Below, piece after piece: positions 22,517 through 33,480 of a stretch of 64,000 nt of DNA. The stretch is taken from positions 90,355,319-90,419,318 of the forward strand of contig CP136066.1 in the NCBI GenBank assembly GCA_032622095.1. Direction: 5' to 3'. Source of the stretch: Siphonodentalium dalli. Taxonomy: Eukaryota; Mollusca; Scaphopoda; Gadilida; Siphonodentaliidae. The stretch's first letter is position 1. Each line of letters starts with the position of its first letter. Below the pieces are notes generated by a model. That model saw only the letters and a list, made by a program, of their open reading frames with translations. It searched no databases and was not told where the DNA came from. The translations under genes were made by a program, and so were the position numbers.

Positions 22517-22967
22517 GGTTACACTGGTGTAAATGTTTTCCATAGGCCTCAGTGCTAACGTTTTAGCGTATGCTGTTGGCTATATGAACCATGGGTCCAA
22601 TTTTTTTTTTTAATCTGAAAAATTGACATTTCGGGAAACTTTTTACACAAAAAAATCATATCTGTCTAGCAGGGAATTCGCCTTTAAATCTTGTGTTTTC
22701 GTAACTAGTGTCAGATCCGCATAAAAAAATACTGTCATATTTTAGACCACACCAACAAATTCAAACTTCACTACAAAGGGTTAATTCCTGTGCCAATGGC
22801 TATCTTACCTATGGGAAATCATAGGGAAGAGGTGTGATGATTTTTTTATGCAAAAAGCACACAAGGCTATTGACCAATCAGGGCCCAGTGTCTATTTTAT
22901 TCTCTCCTATATATTCCTCCCGCATCCGCTAGAGGTCTCTCCGAACCTTATTTACACCAGTGTAACC
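22517..22967 (+). repeat. Left 451-bp terminal direct repeat of the cassette
   Basis: It starts GGTTACACTGGTGTAAATG and ends ATTTACACCAGTGTAACC, an 18-bp inverted repeat. Near its 3' end it holds GACCAATCAGG, and about 30 bp later CTCCTATATATTCC, a promoter-like CCAAT plus TATA arrangement in + orientation. Confidence 0.85.
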
Positions 22968-23869
22968 TAAAGCGATAGCCCGCTTTTTCGCGGAATAATT
23001 GTAACACCCTACATTTTTTCAGAATTGCCCATGAATGAAAAAAATGTGTTCAAAAATAATATCACTTCTGTGGTTCTTTATTTATCACACACAATTTAAC
23101 CCCACTCTCTGTAACACATTATTCATCAAAAAAGCACATTTTTCCACCACAAGTCATATTCAGGCCCCATTTTCACACAGTTTTTGGGGTCTGGTGTTGC
23201 AAACTTGGATCAGCTATGGAAGACTGTACAAGATCCTTTCCATGAGAGAACTTCTGGTGATGTGAGGTCATTGAGTCCAGATCTGATCAGCTGAGCATCA
23301 AGCACATGACTTTATCAGCACATGGAAGACTAAAATATGACATTTTCAGGTCTGCAAGGGTGATCCAAGATAACTGAATGTGGGTGTATATTGAATTAGT
23401 TGAACAAAGATATGCTCTCTTTGAAATGCTGAAGCATTTTCATAAATGTGTCCAAGTTTTAGTGCTATTAACCTTCAAATGGCCATACCCACCAGTGAAA
23501 ATGAGACACTTTTATTATATATATCTGTATATCACTGGCTATAAAATCCAAAATACTTGTTAGATTAGCTTCTTATAACAATTGGTATGTGTGTCATTGA
23601 CATGCTCATGTAATGGGTAATTTGCATTATCATGCGACAATTACCACCTTGAAATTTTTTGAAAATACCTTGAAAAATTGGCATTTTTTATGAAAAATCA
23701 TACCATTTTTTTGGCCGATGGAAGTGAAAGAAGACATCAGCAGCAAGAATAGCCACACCATGCATGGGAGATTCATTGGACTGAAAGACCAGGCTGTGAA
23801 AAATGCATTAAAATACTTTAAAGTGACTCCCAGGAATCAAAAATGCCAAAAAGTTCATTTTTCCCTTTA

Positions 23870-24320
23870 GGTTACACTGGTGTAAATGTTTTCCATAGGC
23901 CTCAGTGCTAACGTTTTAGCGTATGCTGTTGGCTATATGAACCATGGGTCCAATTTTTTTTTTTAATCTGAAAAATTGACATTTCGGGAAACTTTTTACA
24001 CAAAAAAATCATATCTGTCTAGCAGGGAATTCGCCTTTAAATCTTGTGTTTTCGTAACTAGTGTCAGATCCGCATAAAAAAATACTGTCATATTTTAGAC
24101 CACACCAACAAATTCAAACTTCACTACAAAGGGTTAATTCCTGTGCCAATGGCTATCTTACCTATGGGAAATCATAGGGAAGAGGTGTGATGATTTTTTT
24201 ATGCAAAAAGCACACAAGGCTATTGACCAATCAGGGCCCAGTGTCTATTTTATTCTCTCCTATATATTCCTCCCGCATCCGCTAGAGGTCTCTCCGAACC
24301 TTATTTACACCAGTGTAACC
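23870..24320 (+). repeat. Right 451-bp terminal direct repeat of the cassette
   Basis: It appears identical to the left repeat. Its TATA-like word at 24261-24267 points toward the last iGluR exon, which begins 71 bases after the repeat ends. Confidence 0.85.
24227..24300 (+). promoter_or_regulatory. Candidate LTR-type promoter (CCAAT and TATA)
   Basis: CCAAT at 24227-24231 and TATATAT at 24261-24267 are about 30 bp apart, so a start near 24290-24300 would be expected. Its output would run into the M4 exon of the iGluR. This is sequence inference only; the first repeat has the same words at 22874 and 22908. Confidence 0.35.
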
Positions 24321-24390
24321 TGCAGGTGATTCCCCACCGTGATTTAGTAGTCAGGGAGTTTAACCAGTATGATTATATTACTCATTGCAG

Positions 24391-24676
24391 TATAGCAAGG
24401 ATGCAGGAGACAGGCTTGATGTCGAAATGGATCAGAAAATGGTGGCCTCTGTTCAAATGTGGAGCAAAGAAAAGAACTGCTTCATTGAACAGCCTCAGTA
24501 TGAATTATTTGACCGGACCATTCATTATCTATCTTGTGGTTTTAGCAATTTCGATTGTTTGTTTATTGGTTGAAGTTTATATGAGGCCTGTGTCAAATCG
24601 GTTGTGCTGCAAGAATAGAAAATCATGTGAGATGACAAACTATACTAATGAAGGAGCTGATGAAGTACCATCGTGA
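24391..24676 (+). CDS. iGluR subunit, last exon: end of S2, M4, cytoplasmic tail
   Basis: Acceptor CTCATTGCAG is followed by 286 bp to TGA at 24674-24676. The first base completes Asn of GHN. The reading IARMQETGLMSKWIRKWW matches the end of S2 (usual pattern L...G..DKW..KWW). FKCG supplies the second disulfide cysteine. SLSMNYLTGPFIIYLVVLAI then SIVCLLVEVYM is transmembrane M4 with its usual L.GPF lead. The tail is short (about 37 residues), Cys/Lys-rich at first, and ends DEVPS without a clear PDZ motif. The five exons together encode about 391 residues. Confidence 0.93.
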
Positions 24677-24811
24677 CTGCCATAATTGATCTGTGGCATC
24701 ATTTGCCTAAAGAAGGTCACATTATCATGAAATAAGGACTATTAGATACTCAATTTTGGGGATATATCGGATAGTTGCCAATGTATTGAATTCAAATAAT
24801 CATCATTAAAA

Positions 24812-25269
24812 CCCTTTACCCAACAAACAGGCCAAAAAACGCCCAAATAAAGCTTCAACAGCCTAAAATATCTCCGGTCTGTCTCAATAACACCATACAA
24901 ATATGGATATCATTGGAACCGGTTCATCGACCACATTGTGATGGTTACAGTTAAGCCCTGTGCCAATGCATTCTCTTATATATGCGAGTCGACCATAGGT
25001 CGCCTCGCATATATAAGAGAATGCATTGGCCTAAAATAATTATTTTTTTAACACTTTTTACCATTTTTTCTCACATTCTTTAACAATTTTATAATTTTTT
25101 CTTACATTTTTTAACAATTTTTATAATATTTTTCTACATTCTTTGATAATTTTATCATTTTTAATATGTGTTAAGCCAATGCATTCTCTTATATATGCGA
25201 GGCGACCTATCGTCGACTCGCATATATAAGAGAATGCATTGGCACAGGGCCGTTCTGTTGGGTAAAGGG
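24812..25269. mobile_element. TTAA-H hairpin MITE, long copy
   Basis: The terminal inverted repeats are CCCTTTACCCAAC and GTTGGGTAAAGGG, with TTAA at the right (25270-25273) and TTAAAA at the left. The body starts with CAAATAAAGCTTCAACAGCC. It carries two hairpins of CCAATGCATTCTCTTATATA TGCGAG around TCGACCATAGGTCGC, separated by T-rich 40-bp repeats. It is almost the same as the copy at 42765-43146, which is about 75 bp shorter. Confidence 0.9.
24846..24851 (+). terminator. First AATAAA after the iGluR stop, inside a MITE
   Basis: AATAAA lies 170 bp after the stop, inside the TTAA-H MITE. The weaker ATTAAA at 24805-24810 is at the MITE border. Whether either is used is unknown. Confidence 0.35.
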
Positions 25270-26484
25270 TTAATAAGTGTCTTTTGGCTAAATAATATCA
25301 ATTTAGAATTGAAATTGAAACTATGCCCAAATTAGCAGTCTACAATTTTATATTGCCTATCTCTCAAGGTAAACATGCTCGTGTGTATTATCAAAATTAG
25401 TTTTTCTACAGAGCAATTTTTTGTCAATACTACAAGTATCAAGAACATATGTCTTCAATTATGGTATGGTAAAATGAAATATTTTACACTTCATTTATTT
25501 AAAAAGTGACTTTTGCAGTAAATAATATTGTGTTGCCAGTTTTCGAGGCATGCTACTCCTGTTCTATAATTTGAGTATCTATCGTCCTTAATTTGCCTGG
25601 TATGGATTGATTTTCTTTTACAATTTGTTTTTATCAGTATATTGCTTATGACAAGGGGAAATACCGCTATCATTAGCCCATTCCCACGAGTTGTACATGA
25701 AAGCTTAGCTTTTTGTGGACACTTTCAGTTACAAAAGAGCATGGAATTGTGGACAAAAATACTAAACTAGGGTCTTATTTGGGTGAGTAGAGAAGGTACT
25801 CAGTCCGATTAGATGGTCCCCATGTCATCAGATTCGAAATACATTTTTTTAAATGCCGCTTCAGTTATCAGAATTGATTAATTACCCAAAAATAATGATA
25901 ACAACAGTCAACCCTAGTAGAAAATTTCCCAAAACGTGTTATTTATCAAATATCAAATATCAAATGTCAAATATATAACACCCAAAGCCACTTGATTTTA
26001 GAGTTATCCATCTTCCACAATTTGTTCAGAGACCATCATCTTGACGAATATTTGTTAGGCTGCCAAAAATTACATATCTCGGGGAAATAACAAATTTCAA
26101 AAATAGATATCTGATCTGAGCTTTGATGGGTGGGTTCCTCAACTTGAATCAAATATTTATTTACCCTTGAAGCCAAAGAAATAGTAATTTGGGAGCGTTA
26201 ATTTGGATTATACATCTTTAATGGTAATGGAATACCTCACATTATGAAAGTAATGAAAATGGTAATAGTAATGAAAAACAAATTGTAATGCATTACTTTG
26301 CCAAAATAATTTACCAATCTCTGACCAGAAACCATTCATTCAGAATTGTTTAACTGAACTGTGAATAGCTGAAGCCAACCTCCATAAGGGACTGCATGCT
26401 CACACCCGAGCAATGGAAAAACAAACTATCAGAACAAGTTCATCCTATCTTGGTCCGAACTTTCCAAATTTCAGGCATGGATTT

Positions 26485-26575
26485 CCAACTGTTGAAAATT
26501 CTGAATTTCGAATGTTGAAAATTCTGAATTATTAAATGTTGAAAATTCTGAATTTCCAAATGTTGAAAATTCTGA
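26485..26575 (+). repeat. Minisatellite, about 26-bp unit (TGTTGAAAATTCTGAATTTC)
   Basis: Four units lie in tandem with small changes at the joint (TTTCGAA, TTATTAAA, TTTCCAAA). Confidence 0.85.
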
Positions 26576-26599
26576 CAAAGTGAAAAAAGGTATTTTAAA

Positions 26600-26790
26600 A
26601 TAGAATTTGTATGTTATTGTTATAACTGGAGGTCTGCAGCCCTGAATAATTAACAGTTTTGTGATATATTCATGTTTTAATTTTGGAACGATCTAAAAGA
26701 ATTTGTATGTTAATGTTGTTATAACTGGAGGTCTGAAGCCCTGAATACTTTACATTTTGTGATATATTAATGTTTTAATTTTGGAATGAT
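26600..26790 (+). repeat. Tandem duplication, about 96-bp unit
   Basis: AGAATTTGTATGTTA..TTGTTATAACTGGAGGTCTG then CCCTGAATA and TTTTGTGATATATT appears twice head to tail. Confidence 0.85.
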
Positions 26791-27126
26791 TCATTACATT
26801 AAGTTTGAGTTGATGCTCATGACCATAGTCTCAAGTCAATTGGAAAAAGTGCACCACCCATTGTACCCCCCCCCCCCCCCGCAAAGGTGGTTTTCCGCTG
26901 AGTTCATTAATTTTATGATGTGGCTTAATTCGAAAGATGACTTATTATGGCCTGTGATTACTAAATAAAAATGCAAACATCATTGGGCACTTTATTAATT
27001 CATGAAGGCAAACCTCCATACCAAATTTCATTCAGATCTGATAACCCATTGCTGAGAATATTTTCAAGATAAACAAAGAAGGGATAACTAAAATGGAAAA
27101 GCAGTTGAGGCCTAAGGAGAATGAGG

Positions 27127-27206
27127 TTCCAAGAGGGTGAATATGGTGAGGCTAGCCTGTTGTAAAGGGTAGCAACACCAAAATTCACCCTCTGGGGACC
27201 TTATTC
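27127..27206. mobile_element. Hairpin MITE, family B
   Basis: TTCCAAGAGGGTGAATATGG TGAGGCTA pairs with the right arm ..AAAATTCACCCTCTGGGGAC. It is the same family as the 11.4-kb copy. Confidence 0.7.
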
Positions 27207-27589
27207 TGCAAATCTCAGACACATGCATTGACGAATCATGTTGTACGCCGGGCTATATCACCAGTACTATATCACCATACCAAAGGACAGCAAAATATGA
27301 TAACTAACACCTGAGTTACAATGTGATATGTTTGTATGGAAGGAGCCCTCAATTTTATGACCCAAACCTCATTTGGGGGCAGCATGTCAGGGGCATAATA
27401 AATGAAAATGTCAATGACACTGTAGCTCAATTTGCGAAGGAGTTTAATTTTGGCTGAGTAATGAATAGAATGATAAAGAAGAAGGAAAGCCAGAAAGTTA
27501 CAGTAAAGGTCTTCTATTGTGTAGATGAAATTATTTTCATTTCAAACATTTCACCAATAAATGTTGGCTGCAGGGTGTGTGGATGGATA

Positions 27590-28250
27590 CAAATTTGAGA
27601 TGACTGCTCGCATCCATGATTTATAACGAATTTATGAAATAATCGATGGTTCCAATCTAGGGGTCACCCCGAAGACCCATATGAAGTTTGGTTCCGATTG
27701 GATGAGGGATGTGGCCTGTAGGGTGTGGCAAAGGATTTAGTCAGGCAAAGAGTAAAATCCAAGATAGCCACTGGCAGCTATGTTTTTTAACGAATTTCAG
27801 AAATAGAGGTCACCCCGAAGATCCATATGGAGTTTGGTGATGATGGGATGAGTGATGTGGTCTGTAGGGTGTGCCGAAGTATTTAGTCATGCAAAGAGTA
27901 AAATCAAAGATGGCCACTGGCAGCCATGTTTTTCTACGGATTTCGGAAAAATTGATGGCTCCCATCTAGAAGTCACCACGAAGATCCATATAAAGTTTGG
28001 TGATGATCGGATGAAGGATGTGGTCTGTAGGGTGTGCCGAAGGATTTAGTCATGCAAAGAGTAAAATTCAAGATGGCTGCCGGCGTCCATGTTTTTCATT
28101 ATAAAAATCGCTAAAATTTGACAGCTGCCATCAAGAGGTGATCCTAAAAAAAATTGATGGCTACCATCTAGAGGTCACCCCAAAGGTCCATATGAAGTTT
28201 GGTGATGATCGGATGAGGGATGCGACCTGTAGGGTGAGCCAAAGGAAATT
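27590..28250. repeat. Tandem array, about 150-bp unit, family C
   Basis: Four to five units each contain GGTCACCCCGAAGATCCATA, TGAAGTTTGGTGATGATCGG ATGAGGGATGT, TAGGGTGTGCCGAAGGATTT and AAGATGGCCACTGGCAGCC. Open frames of about 60 residues recur once per unit, which reflects the repeat and not a gene. Confidence 0.85.
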
Positions 28251-28397
28251 GTTGACATACAGATGCACGACGGACACCAACCCATGGCAATCGCTCAAAC
28301 TTTACAAAGTAAAGTTGAGCTAAAAATGGAAATTTCATGTAAAGGTTCATGGCACAGGAATTATATTAAGTCTGGAAGTATGGTGCCTGACATTTGC

Positions 28398-28470
28398 AGA
28401 ATGAGGTCACCAGAGGGTGAATTTAGTGATGCTAGCATTACCAAATTCACCCTCCGGTAACCTCACCCTC
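28398..28470. mobile_element. Hairpin MITE, family B
   Basis: AGAATGAGGTCACCAGAGGG TGAATTTAG, a short loop GATGCTAG, then AAATTCACCCTCCGGTAACC TCA. Confidence 0.75.
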
Positions 28471-28984
28471 TTGGAACCTCACCTTACATACATTACTGGT
28501 TGCTTTTGGCATTTCTGGGGTTGATCATCAACTAAATTAGGGCCTGTCACAACAGCAGGTACAAAAGTATTTCAGACTGTCATATTAAATTGTTCAGTAG
28601 CTTTCAAACTGTCAATGACCATGTTAGTTAAAATATATCCTCATGCCATCCACAACTCATTTGACAAAATATTCTTGATTAAGATGCATGTTGTGTTCTG
28701 CAAATACATGTATATGGTCTATTTATCTTACAATTTGGCTATTTTTCCTCAAACACACTCGAAACCCTATGTGGTTTCTGATCTGGAATCCTGCATGGCA
28801 CAGCAACTGAGCATGAGATGTGGAGAGGCTACATTCATTTGTAAACAAAATTGATTGATTCCATTCTACAAAAGAAATTCATCTTTCATGACGCCATCCG
28901 GATGGTGACTCGCCACAATTTCAACTATGCAGTGCATCATCTAAATGCCAGCAGCGACAGAGTTCTCATAAAATACTACCTTTT

Positions 28985-29345
28985 ATTTCTAGTGGGGTCG
29001 ATACCCCTTGGTAGTAATTTGATCTATATGACATGTACACGACGTCCGAACGTCATAAATTTGGAACTGCTAAATCGGCAAATGACTCATCTTGCACCAT
29101 GCATATTTTTTCCGTTAAAAATGTTTATAGTAATCTCACAAAATGTTCCCGGACACAGCCCGATAAAGCGCGCCGACCACTACCCATAATAAACATTATC
29201 CGTTCAAACTCAAATATTTCTAGTGGGGTCGATACCCCTTGGTAGTAATTTAATTTATATGACATATTTCCGACGTCCAATCGTCATAAATTTGGTATTG
29301 TTAAATCGGCAAATGACTCATCTTGCACCATGCAAAACATTTTCC
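28985..29345 (+). repeat. Tandem repeat, about 231-bp unit, family E (block 1)
   Basis: ATTTCTAGTGGGGTCGATAC then TTGGTAGTAATTTGAT starts at 28985 and again at 29216. The unit includes AAATCGGCAAATGACTCATC TTGCACCATGCA and CACAAAATGTTCCCG. The same unit forms a three-copy block at 39.94-40.53 kb. GGGTCGATACC is close to a pol III B box, but no A box is seen. Confidence 0.85.
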
Positions 29346-29349
29346 ATTA

Positions 29350-30700
29350 AAGTGACTCAAAAATAATCGCCACCATGTTGTTGTTGAAATCAGCTGTTCA
29401 CTGCCTGTTCCTAACGCTTCTGTAAACTGCATGCATGGTTTATCTCCCCTGATTGCTATAAATATATTGGGGGTATACCTCATTGCCTGTGTTTTGTCAG
29501 TGACAGCAAGCATGGTTTCAGGATATCGTTAGAAAAAGACGATATATATTGTCATTGAGCTTAAATTGGCAAAATGCGATCAAATAAGACGTTTTCGTCA
29601 GCGCGAAGATGCCGAAAAATTGGAAAGAGCAGCGAATGGGGTGTCTTCCGCCATGGATTTTGGGAAGTGAATGTCACAGTGGATTTCCATGCAAATCTGC
29701 GGAGCAAAATTCTGAAAGTTACGGAGTTGCACATACCTGCATACTTATCAGTCTTCTGAGTGTGACTTGATGTGGTACTATAAGAAACAGCAGGTATTTA
29801 TCTGGTGGGTCCGCTTTGTAAATAATAAAATTTTGCAATAAATATATTTTTGATAATTTTTTTCTGGAATTACATCACTTGACCTACATATTAATTTGTC
29901 AGATTTGAAATATCAATATTGAATATAAAATTCAAAAATAAATACACCAACATCTATACAAGTTCCAATCGGACCTGCCAGATAAATACCTGCTGTTTTC
30001 AATACCACATCAAGTCACACTCGGAAGTATGTGCAACTCTAGTTCAGTCATGAACGTAGTGCGTATCCTTCCTTGCTGGAAGCAGCAATCTGCGAAAGCG
30101 GTCATGTTGACTTAAAGAACAAATACAGAAAAGAACAAATACAGACGAGATGATGGATCAGCCACAGGCATGCTGTTTGAGGTAAAGCTATACCACCCCT
30201 CGAAGAATGAAGGAAAGAACAGTGACTGGTTCAATACCACAAAATAGTCAAGGGGTTGGTTTCAGCCCTGCCTAAAGCCTGATTATCTAGAACACGAGAA
30301 GAAAGACACAAGAGAAATACAGCCAACAAAATTTTAGGACTGTGTCAGTCAAAATCCGGTGGAGAAGGAGGTGTGTAATAACAACACAGAATCGTTCCAA
30401 CTTTTGCGTACCAGCAGCTCACAATACGAACACTCCTTCTTTGTTAAAACAACTGTGGAATTGAACTACCTGGAAGAGTCGGTTGTTGATGTCGGTGATA
30501 TTGACTGTTTTCTATCTGCTCTGCGAGGGGAACAACAGTGTGGAGTGTTTTCAACAATGCTAACAAGGAGCTATTGCTTAAATATTTAAAAATTATGCTT
30601 GTTTATCATATATAATAAATTATTTTTCAATTATTTCGCTTGCTGCTTATATTTATACTCCAAAATAATTTTGGATGGCTCAAACAACAACATTATCATT
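29350..30700. other. Unassigned stretch with one 76-residue open frame
   Basis: The frame 30359-30589 (+) contains SVVDVGDIDCFLSALRGEQQ and FSTMLTRSY. Text around 30545-30665 resembles 15835-15960 (TTCAACAATGC..GCAAGGAGCT and ATTTCGCTTG). This suggests two diverged copies of one repeat or element end rather than a host gene. No family was recognised. Confidence 0.3.
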
Positions 30701-30744
30701 GCATATATTAAGTACTATATGGGAGATTAATCTAACATTTAATG

Positions 30745-31125
30745 GCTGATTACGCTTAAGCGTAACTCCATTACGCTTAAGCATAATTGGTTTGTATTGC
30801 CTTGCAACGTTATATGTAATGGTAGCCAGGTAGGCCTACATGTATCTAACTTAGTAAGGTTTAATGTTCTGGGCGGATGGTAAGATTACTAGCATCGTAA
30901 TTGACTGCATCAATTTCAGCTTCAGGGGAGTTTTTCCAATTCTATTACGCTTTACTTTAGCGTAAATGAATATGTGTGATCGTAAATAAATTACGCATAA
31001 GCATAATGTAATACGCTTAAGTATGGTATAATGGAAATCTAAATTACACTTAGGCATTGCGCATTAAGCTTAAATTTATGCTTAAACATAATGAATTACA
31101 CTTAAGCGTGATTAGCAATTAAATG
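30745..31125. repeat. Palindromic TTACGCTTAAGCGTAA satellite (block 1)
   Basis: Many spaced palindromic words of the type TTACGCTTAAGCGTAA and ATGCTTAAACATAA occur at irregular 20-40-bp intervals. Related GCGCTTAAGCGCAATTAATT words form blocks at 36.1 and 37.1 kb. Confidence 0.7.
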
Positions 31126-31287
31126 TGAATTTTGCCTCCCATATGTGTACTATTGTTGTTTCGTACACTTTGCCCCACGTGTTTGGTTGTTTCGCACCAT
31201 ATATTTGGCCATTTCTCACCACATGTTTTGTCATTTCCCACAACTGTCATGCGTTGCTTTTGAAAAAATACTTTGAAAAAGAACATA

Positions 31288-31500
31288 CAGTAATACCCAA
31301 AGTAATTGACCCCTTAACCACACCAGGATTAAGGAAAATAATTCAGGATTTAGTTGGAAATATGGCTTGTTGCTATTCGTTGGAAAGCTCTCGTCGAGAG
31401 CTTTCCGATGAATGGCAACAAGCCATATTTCCAACTAAATCCTGAAATATTACCCATAATTCTGCTGTGGTTAAGTGGTCAATTACTTTGGGCATTACTG
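31288..31500. mobile_element. Palindromic MITE, family F (TA-flanked, CAGTAATRCCC termini)
   Basis: The ends CAGTAATACCC / GGGCATTACTG are bounded by TA on both sides. The arms contain TTAACCACA.CA and GGATTTAGTTGGAAATATGG CTTGTTGC, meeting at GAAAGCTCTCGTCGAGAGCTTTC. TA duplication and an all-palindrome body suggest a Tc1/mariner-driven MITE. Other copies are at 34518, about 34785 and 62312. Confidence 0.85.
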
Positions 31501-32035
31501 TATTAAGTTATCTGATGACAACGCGCCAATTGGACACATTTTTTTTTTAATTCCAAATTGTGACAACAAAGTTCACGTTATTTAAAAAAAAAACATATCA
31601 ATAGACCCAGTCTAAATAAAATTAGACCATGTTTCATTTCTTTCTTACGAGTCTGGATATCTATCAGACTGCAATATACCTTATACTAAATGATACGATT
31701 CATCCAGATTATACCGGTATGAAACTGGCCACTTGGAAGGAAACATTTATGGGGGGAGACAACCCCACTGTGACATCGTCGCCACCTCCCTGACAGTCTG
31801 AAGTTAAAATGAACCTGGTTTCTCTATGGATGAGTGATTCACCGATAATTGTTACTGTTGGCCTCTCATAACAAAATGCATATATACACAAGCGTATGGT
31901 AATAGCGTATATGAAGACTGGAGAAAATTTCATACTAAAATAGGTTATCAGTACATACATGTGTATATACCAATCACATGTATATTGAGTTTAAAAAAAA
32001 AGTTTCTGAATCCCTTCGGTTGTAAATAGAATGCA

Positions 32036-32530
32036 CTCAGTGATTCTGACTTCAAACTTGTGCCTCCTAATTATATAGGTTGATTGAGTTGAAAGGTTAG
32101 AAAATCAGTGCCCTCTCTTGAAATTATTTCTTAAGGAATAATCTCTGTTTCATATTTTGATTACAGTTTAAAATGGTCTATATATTCTTATTACAAGTTT
32201 TATATATTTTCCTGGGTATAAAATAATGTCCGGAAATGCTTCTAGCAATTACTGTTCATTCTATTTTGAATTTTCTGGTATATATACTAGTATACCTACA
32301 AATAATTTGTGACACTTTACTGCTTGAGGAAATGTTCGGAGCATAGCAAGCAGGAAAATAGTAAAAAAAAGATTGTCCCAACTGATTATCAATCAGTTGT
32401 AATATTAAATGATAGAAGCGTTTCTGGACTGGTGTCTTTGACAACTTGACTTATCATTATTATTTTATACCCTAGAAATTATAGAAAACAATTTAGGAAG
32501 AGATGATCCATCTTTAAGCCAATCGAGCAA
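32036..32530. repeat. Dispersed repeat family D, copy 2
   Basis: It is collinear with 17090-17400 (TTCTGACTTCAAACTTGTG, GAAAATCAGTGCCC, AAGGAATAATCTCTG, TTTAAAATGGTCTAT) and continues with TCCGGAAATGCTTCTA and AGAAAACA.ATTTAGGAAG. Confidence 0.65.
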
Positions 32531-32534
32531 AGTT

Positions 32535-33160
32535 GATCTATTTCTCCATTTTCTTCTAATAGGTGATGTTTTTATCGAATATATTTGCACATTTTACCCA
32601 CTGCCGCACTGCGAGTGCATTGGTCCCTTTAATATTTCATGTAAAAGTGGTGAAAACTGTAATATTAAACAAGAACAATAGCTTTAGTTAACACAAAATT
32701 CACTGAAATATTTTCACTGTGGGGTTTCTGTGAGGAAAAAAATAGTTTTTTTCCTCATAGAATCTCCACATATATATTCAGACAGACAGATGGGGAGGGG
32801 TGTTGAAAAATTATTGGGGAAAACAGTTGTAAAGAGGGAAAGAAATTGGTTGCGGGGCTGGGTGAATTGCAGAATTGGTCAAAGGTAAAAAAGTAACATA
32901 CGTGTCTGAATATATATTAACACCCCCCCCCCCCTCCAGAGCATTTGAAATAATTTAAATCCATATACCCTGCTTTTCTCATGGCATTTTTTTTGGTGTT
33001 TTGGTGAATAAAATTAACTTATGACTGAGATTAATCCTTCAGTCATGATACTTTTCCAAAAATGACATTTTTTTGGTATTTTTGTCTGTTTAACAAATGT
33101 TGGGGCATAAATAGAAAAAAACAATCAGTAGAGAGTGCACTGGCTTAGAAGTTCAATACA
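32535..33160. other. AT-rich stretch, no gene seen
   Basis: It contains a small GAGGAAAAAAA/TTTTTTTCCTC hairpin near 32730 and a C tract near 32922. Nothing else was recognised. Confidence 0.4.
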
Positions 33161-33164
33161 AGTA

Positions 33165-33480
33165 TTGTTAGCTTAATGCATTCTCTTATATATGCAAGGC
33201 ATCATATGGGAGACTCGCATATATAAGATAATGCATTGGCACAGGTTTTCAAAAAAATTCATGAAGCTCCAGTTATGGAAGGATTAATCATAAATAATGG
33301 TCTCCCATATGGCACCTTGTATATATAAAAGAATGCACTGGCCTGCATAGTCAAGATAAATGTTGTTAGGTCAATGAATTCTCTTAAATATGTGAGTCTG
33401 CCTATGGGAGACTGGCATAGATAAGAGAATGCATTGGTATAGTGTTTTTGCAAAATTTCAGGAAGCTCCAGTCATGAAAT
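33165..33480. mobile_element. TTAA-H hairpin MITE cluster (decayed)
   Basis: Three to four hairpin arms of the type AATGCATTCTCTTATATATG and its complement alternate with ATTGTTAG.. and GAAGCTCCAGTTATGG spacers. The terminal GGAAGG..TTAA appears at about 33280. Confidence 0.7.

Larger units (their letters stand above)
22517..24320 (+). mobile_element. 1.8-kb LTR-like composite cassette with TGCA target duplication
   Basis: Two direct repeats of 451 bp each (22517-22967 and 23870-24320) appear identical on reading through, including an 11-T run. They enclose 902 bp. The whole unit is flanked by TGCA (22513-22516 and 24321-24324). Neither repeat has its own target duplication at its inner edge, so the unit inserted as a whole. 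The interior has no gag, pol or transposase homology, and no TGG-type primer binding site follows the first repeat. The repeat ends are unusually long inverted repeats, GGTTACACTGGTGTAAAT and its complement, rather than TG..CA. A TRIM-like nonautonomous retroelement or a new composite DNA element are both possible. Confidence 0.7.
21990..24345. repeat. Inverted repeat (about 85 bp) whose right arm is split by the LTR-like cassette
   Basis: The left arm, 22023-22108, contains ACGGTGGGGAATCAC, GTGGTTTC, ATTCAAAATGGC and GCGATCGCAAACGC. The right arm in reverse complement contains the same words, but between AATCACCTGCA and TGCATGGTTTCC it is interrupted by 1804 bp of cassette. The left arm therefore acts as an uninterrupted paralogue. 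Confidence 0.75.

Noticed and set aside
22517-24320. Two independent 451-bp MITE insertions
   Set aside because: Neither copy has a target duplication of its own; only the outer edges share TGCA.
27852-28460. Series of 60-65-residue open frames with like sequences
   Set aside because: One per unit of the family C tandem repeat; a periodic artefact.
28985-29000. tRNA gene suggested by GGGTCGATACC B-box-like word
   Set aside because: No A box, acceptor stem or cloverleaf around it; it belongs to a 230-bp tandem unit.
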